This document shows positions 7,006 to 7,911 of a stretch of DNA of 7,911 nt, in pieces. The stretch is from Lachnospiraceae bacterium (GTDB lineage: Bacteria; Bacillota; Clostridia; Lachnospirales; Lachnospiraceae). Where the stretch lies: the NCBI GenBank assembly GCA_017420605.1, contig JAFOIS010000327.1, forward strand, positions 1 to 7,911, written 5' to 3'. A model generated the notes under the pieces. The model had not been told where the DNA came from. It made no database searches and worked only from the letters and a program-made list of their open reading frames with translations. Made by a program: the position numbers and the translations under genes. How positions within the stretch are numbered: position 1 is the first letter of the stretch; every line of letters begins with the position of its first letter.

Positions 7006-7713
7006 TTGGAAGAGAAAGTCGTCATGATCCGGCAGGGCGGCCGGGGGGAGTATACCGAAAAGCGTTCGCGCTTCATCGGTGCGGCGGCCTACGCGGAAAA
7101 TGAAGAGGAAGCCGCGGCTTTCCTTGCCGCAATGCGGAAGGAGTTCTACGACGCAAAGCATCATTGCAGCGCGTTCATCGTACGGCAGGGAAACGGGACA
7201 CTGCTGAAACGGTCGTCGGACGACGGCGAACCGCAGGGCACCGCCGGACACCCGATGCTGGCCGTCATGGAAGGGGAACACCTCGTGAACGCGGTCTGCG
7301 TCGTGACGCGCTATTTCGGCGGAACGCTGCTCGGGACCGGAGGTCTTGTCCGCAGCTATACGAAAGCGGTGCAGGAGGCGCTCCTTGCAAGCTCCCTTGC
7401 GGAGATCCGCCGCGGTGTGCCGGTCGGGATCCGGACAGATTACGCTTCCTATGGAAAACTCGAATATTATATCGCGTCGAACCGCCTGACCGTCATGGAT
7501 AAAGAGTACGGGAGCGGCGTTTCCGTACATATCCTTGTGCCGGAGGAGTCCGCGGCGAAAACGATCGCGGACCTTACGGAACTGACGAACGGAAAAGCGG
7601 AGATACGCGCCGGGAGCGTTCTGGAATACGGACTTACGGACGGAGAGGTGATCTTCGGAGAGGCTCTGCCGGGACATGGAAATGCCGGCAGTACGGATAC
7701 TGCCGGCACGTAA
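7006..7713 (+). CDS. yigZ: YigZ/IMPACT family protein (UPF0029 plus DUF1949 domains)
   Basis: This belongs to the YigZ/YvyE branch of the IMPACT family. Eukaryotic IMPACT modulates the Gcn2 translation-stress kinase; the bacterial role is not settled, so no precise function is claimed. The 235 residues show the N-terminal UPF0029 domain: GRGEYTEKRSRFIGAA (12-27), YDAKHHCSAFIV (48-59), the family signature SDDGEPQGTAGHPML (71-85) and VVTRYFGGTLLGTGGLVRSY (99-118). A DUF1949-like C-terminal half follows (about 137-213, from VPVGIRTDYASYGKLEYY). The start is TTG at 7006, chosen from the Shine-Dalgarno position and family length. The last 15 or so residues (after GEVIFGEAL) extend beyond the usual family end and are encoded by a hairpin containing the stop region. 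The gene is a single-gene unit with its own promoter, divergent from the PBP gene and convergent with the cyclophilin gene. Confidence 0.95.
   Translation: MEEKVVMIRQGGRGEYTEKRSRFIGAAAYAENEEEAAAFLAAMRKEFYDAKHHCSAFIVRQGNGTLLKRSSDDGEPQGTAGHPMLAVMEGEHLVNAVCVVTRYFGGTLLGTGGLVRSYTKAVQEALLASSLAEIRRGVPVGIRTDYASYGKLEYYIASNRLTVMDKEYGSGVSVHILVPEESAAKTIADLTELTNGKAEIRAGSVLEYGLTDGEVIFGEALPGHGNAGSTDTAGT
7683..7708. terminator. Perfect hairpin at the yigZ 3' end, possible terminator for the convergent pair
   Basis: An 11-bp perfect inverted repeat has arms 7683-7693 (TGCCGGCAGTA) and 7698-7708 (TACTGCCGGCA) around the loop CGGA. It lies within the last codons of yigZ, ending 2 nt before the TAA, and about 28 nt past the cyclophilin stop on the other strand. 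No run of T's follows on the plus strand; on the minus strand only TTTCC follows. It is therefore not a canonical intrinsic terminator. It may work with Rho, or as a 3'-end stabilising stem. Confidence 0.5.
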
Positions 7714-7735
7714 GGAAACAGTGCTGCCCGAAGGG

Positions 7736-7911
7736 TCAGATCTTCTCCGGTTCCGGATACTCGACGCCGAAGGTTTCCACGGTCACCTTCTTCATGACCT
7801 GCGGTTTGATAGGCCGGTCCTTCGTGCCGGTGCACGTACGCGTGATCGCGTCTACCGCGTCCATTCCCTCCGTAACGCAGCCGAAGGCGGCGTACTGGCC
7901 GTCGAGATGCA
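7736..7911 (-). CDS. Peptidyl-prolyl cis-trans isomerase, cyclophilin type (C-terminal part only)
   Basis: Cyclophilins speed up cis-trans isomerisation of proline peptide bonds during protein folding. Only the last 57 residues are visible; the gene continues off the right edge. The fragment begins HLDGQYAAFGCVTEGMDAVD, which is the conserved C-terminal block of the fold (family form LDGxHxxFGxVxxGMDVV), and continues through an ITRTCTGTKDRPIKP loop to a final strand (VMKKVTVETFG) and the end YPEPEKI. Short bacterial cyclophilins of this kind are usually called PpiB. The symbol is withheld because the catalytic Arg/Phe/Gln region, and any signal or lipoprotein peptide at the N-terminus, lie outside the window. 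The stop is TGA (7736-7738). It converges with yigZ, 22 nt apart, and the hairpin at 7683-7708 lies downstream. Confidence 0.9.
   Translation of the reverse strand, partial: HLDGQYAAFGCVTEGMDAVDAITRTCTGTKDRPIKPQVMKKVTVETFGVEYPEPEKI

Noticed and set aside
7722..7735. Small CCC-GAA-GGG stem between yigZ and the cyclophilin gene
   Set aside because: A 3-bp stem is too short to act as a terminator; the 11-bp hairpin at 7683-7708 is a better candidate.
1..7911. Search for a defence system, mobile element, CRISPR array or novel gene cluster
   Set aside because: All six genes belong to known housekeeping families with intact motifs and similar codon use, the gaps are short, and no direct or terminal inverted repeats of mobile elements were seen.

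Overview
The window holds six protein-coding genes and reads as ordinary core chromosome of a high-GC member of the Firmicutes, most likely class Clostridia. That placement is inferred from three things: HPr kinase/phosphorylase sits directly behind uvrC; the FtsH zinc motif is HEVGH; and the class A penicillin-binding protein has a clostridial-style layout. Codon use is strongly GC-biased and similar across all six genes. There is no IS element, phage gene, CRISPR array, tRNA or rRNA, and no sign of recent transfer.

Layout. Positions 1-4027 (plus strand) form a co-directional run: the 3' part of ftsH (AAA+ membrane protease), uvrC (excision nuclease subunit, overlapping ftsH by 4 nt as ATGA) and hprK (HPr kinase/phosphorylase, after a 72-nt gap with its own strong Shine-Dalgarno). 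A rho-independent terminator at 4034-4063, U-rich in both directions, closes this run. It also serves the convergent gene at 4094-6799 (minus strand), a 901-residue class A penicillin-binding protein with an unusual charged C-terminal tail. A 206-nt intergenic region (6800-7005) carries two good sigma-A-type promoters facing away from each other, with -35 boxes 1 bp apart. One drives the PBP gene leftward; the other drives yigZ (7006-7713) rightward. yigZ ends inside a perfect 11-bp hairpin and converges on the 3' end of a cyclophilin-type peptidyl-prolyl isomerase gene on the minus strand that runs off the right edge.

How the genes relate. This is a housekeeping neighbourhood: proteolysis (FtsH), DNA repair (UvrC), catabolite control (HprK), cell wall synthesis (PBP), an IMPACT-family protein thought to touch translation or stress (YigZ) and protein folding (cyclophilin). 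They do not form one pathway. Only ftsH-uvrC, and perhaps hprK, look cotranscribed.

I found no new system. The points most worth checking are the E/R/K single-alpha-helix-like tail of the PBP, the back-to-back promoters, and the hairpin built into the last codons of yigZ. No gene-free stretch exceeds 300 bases.
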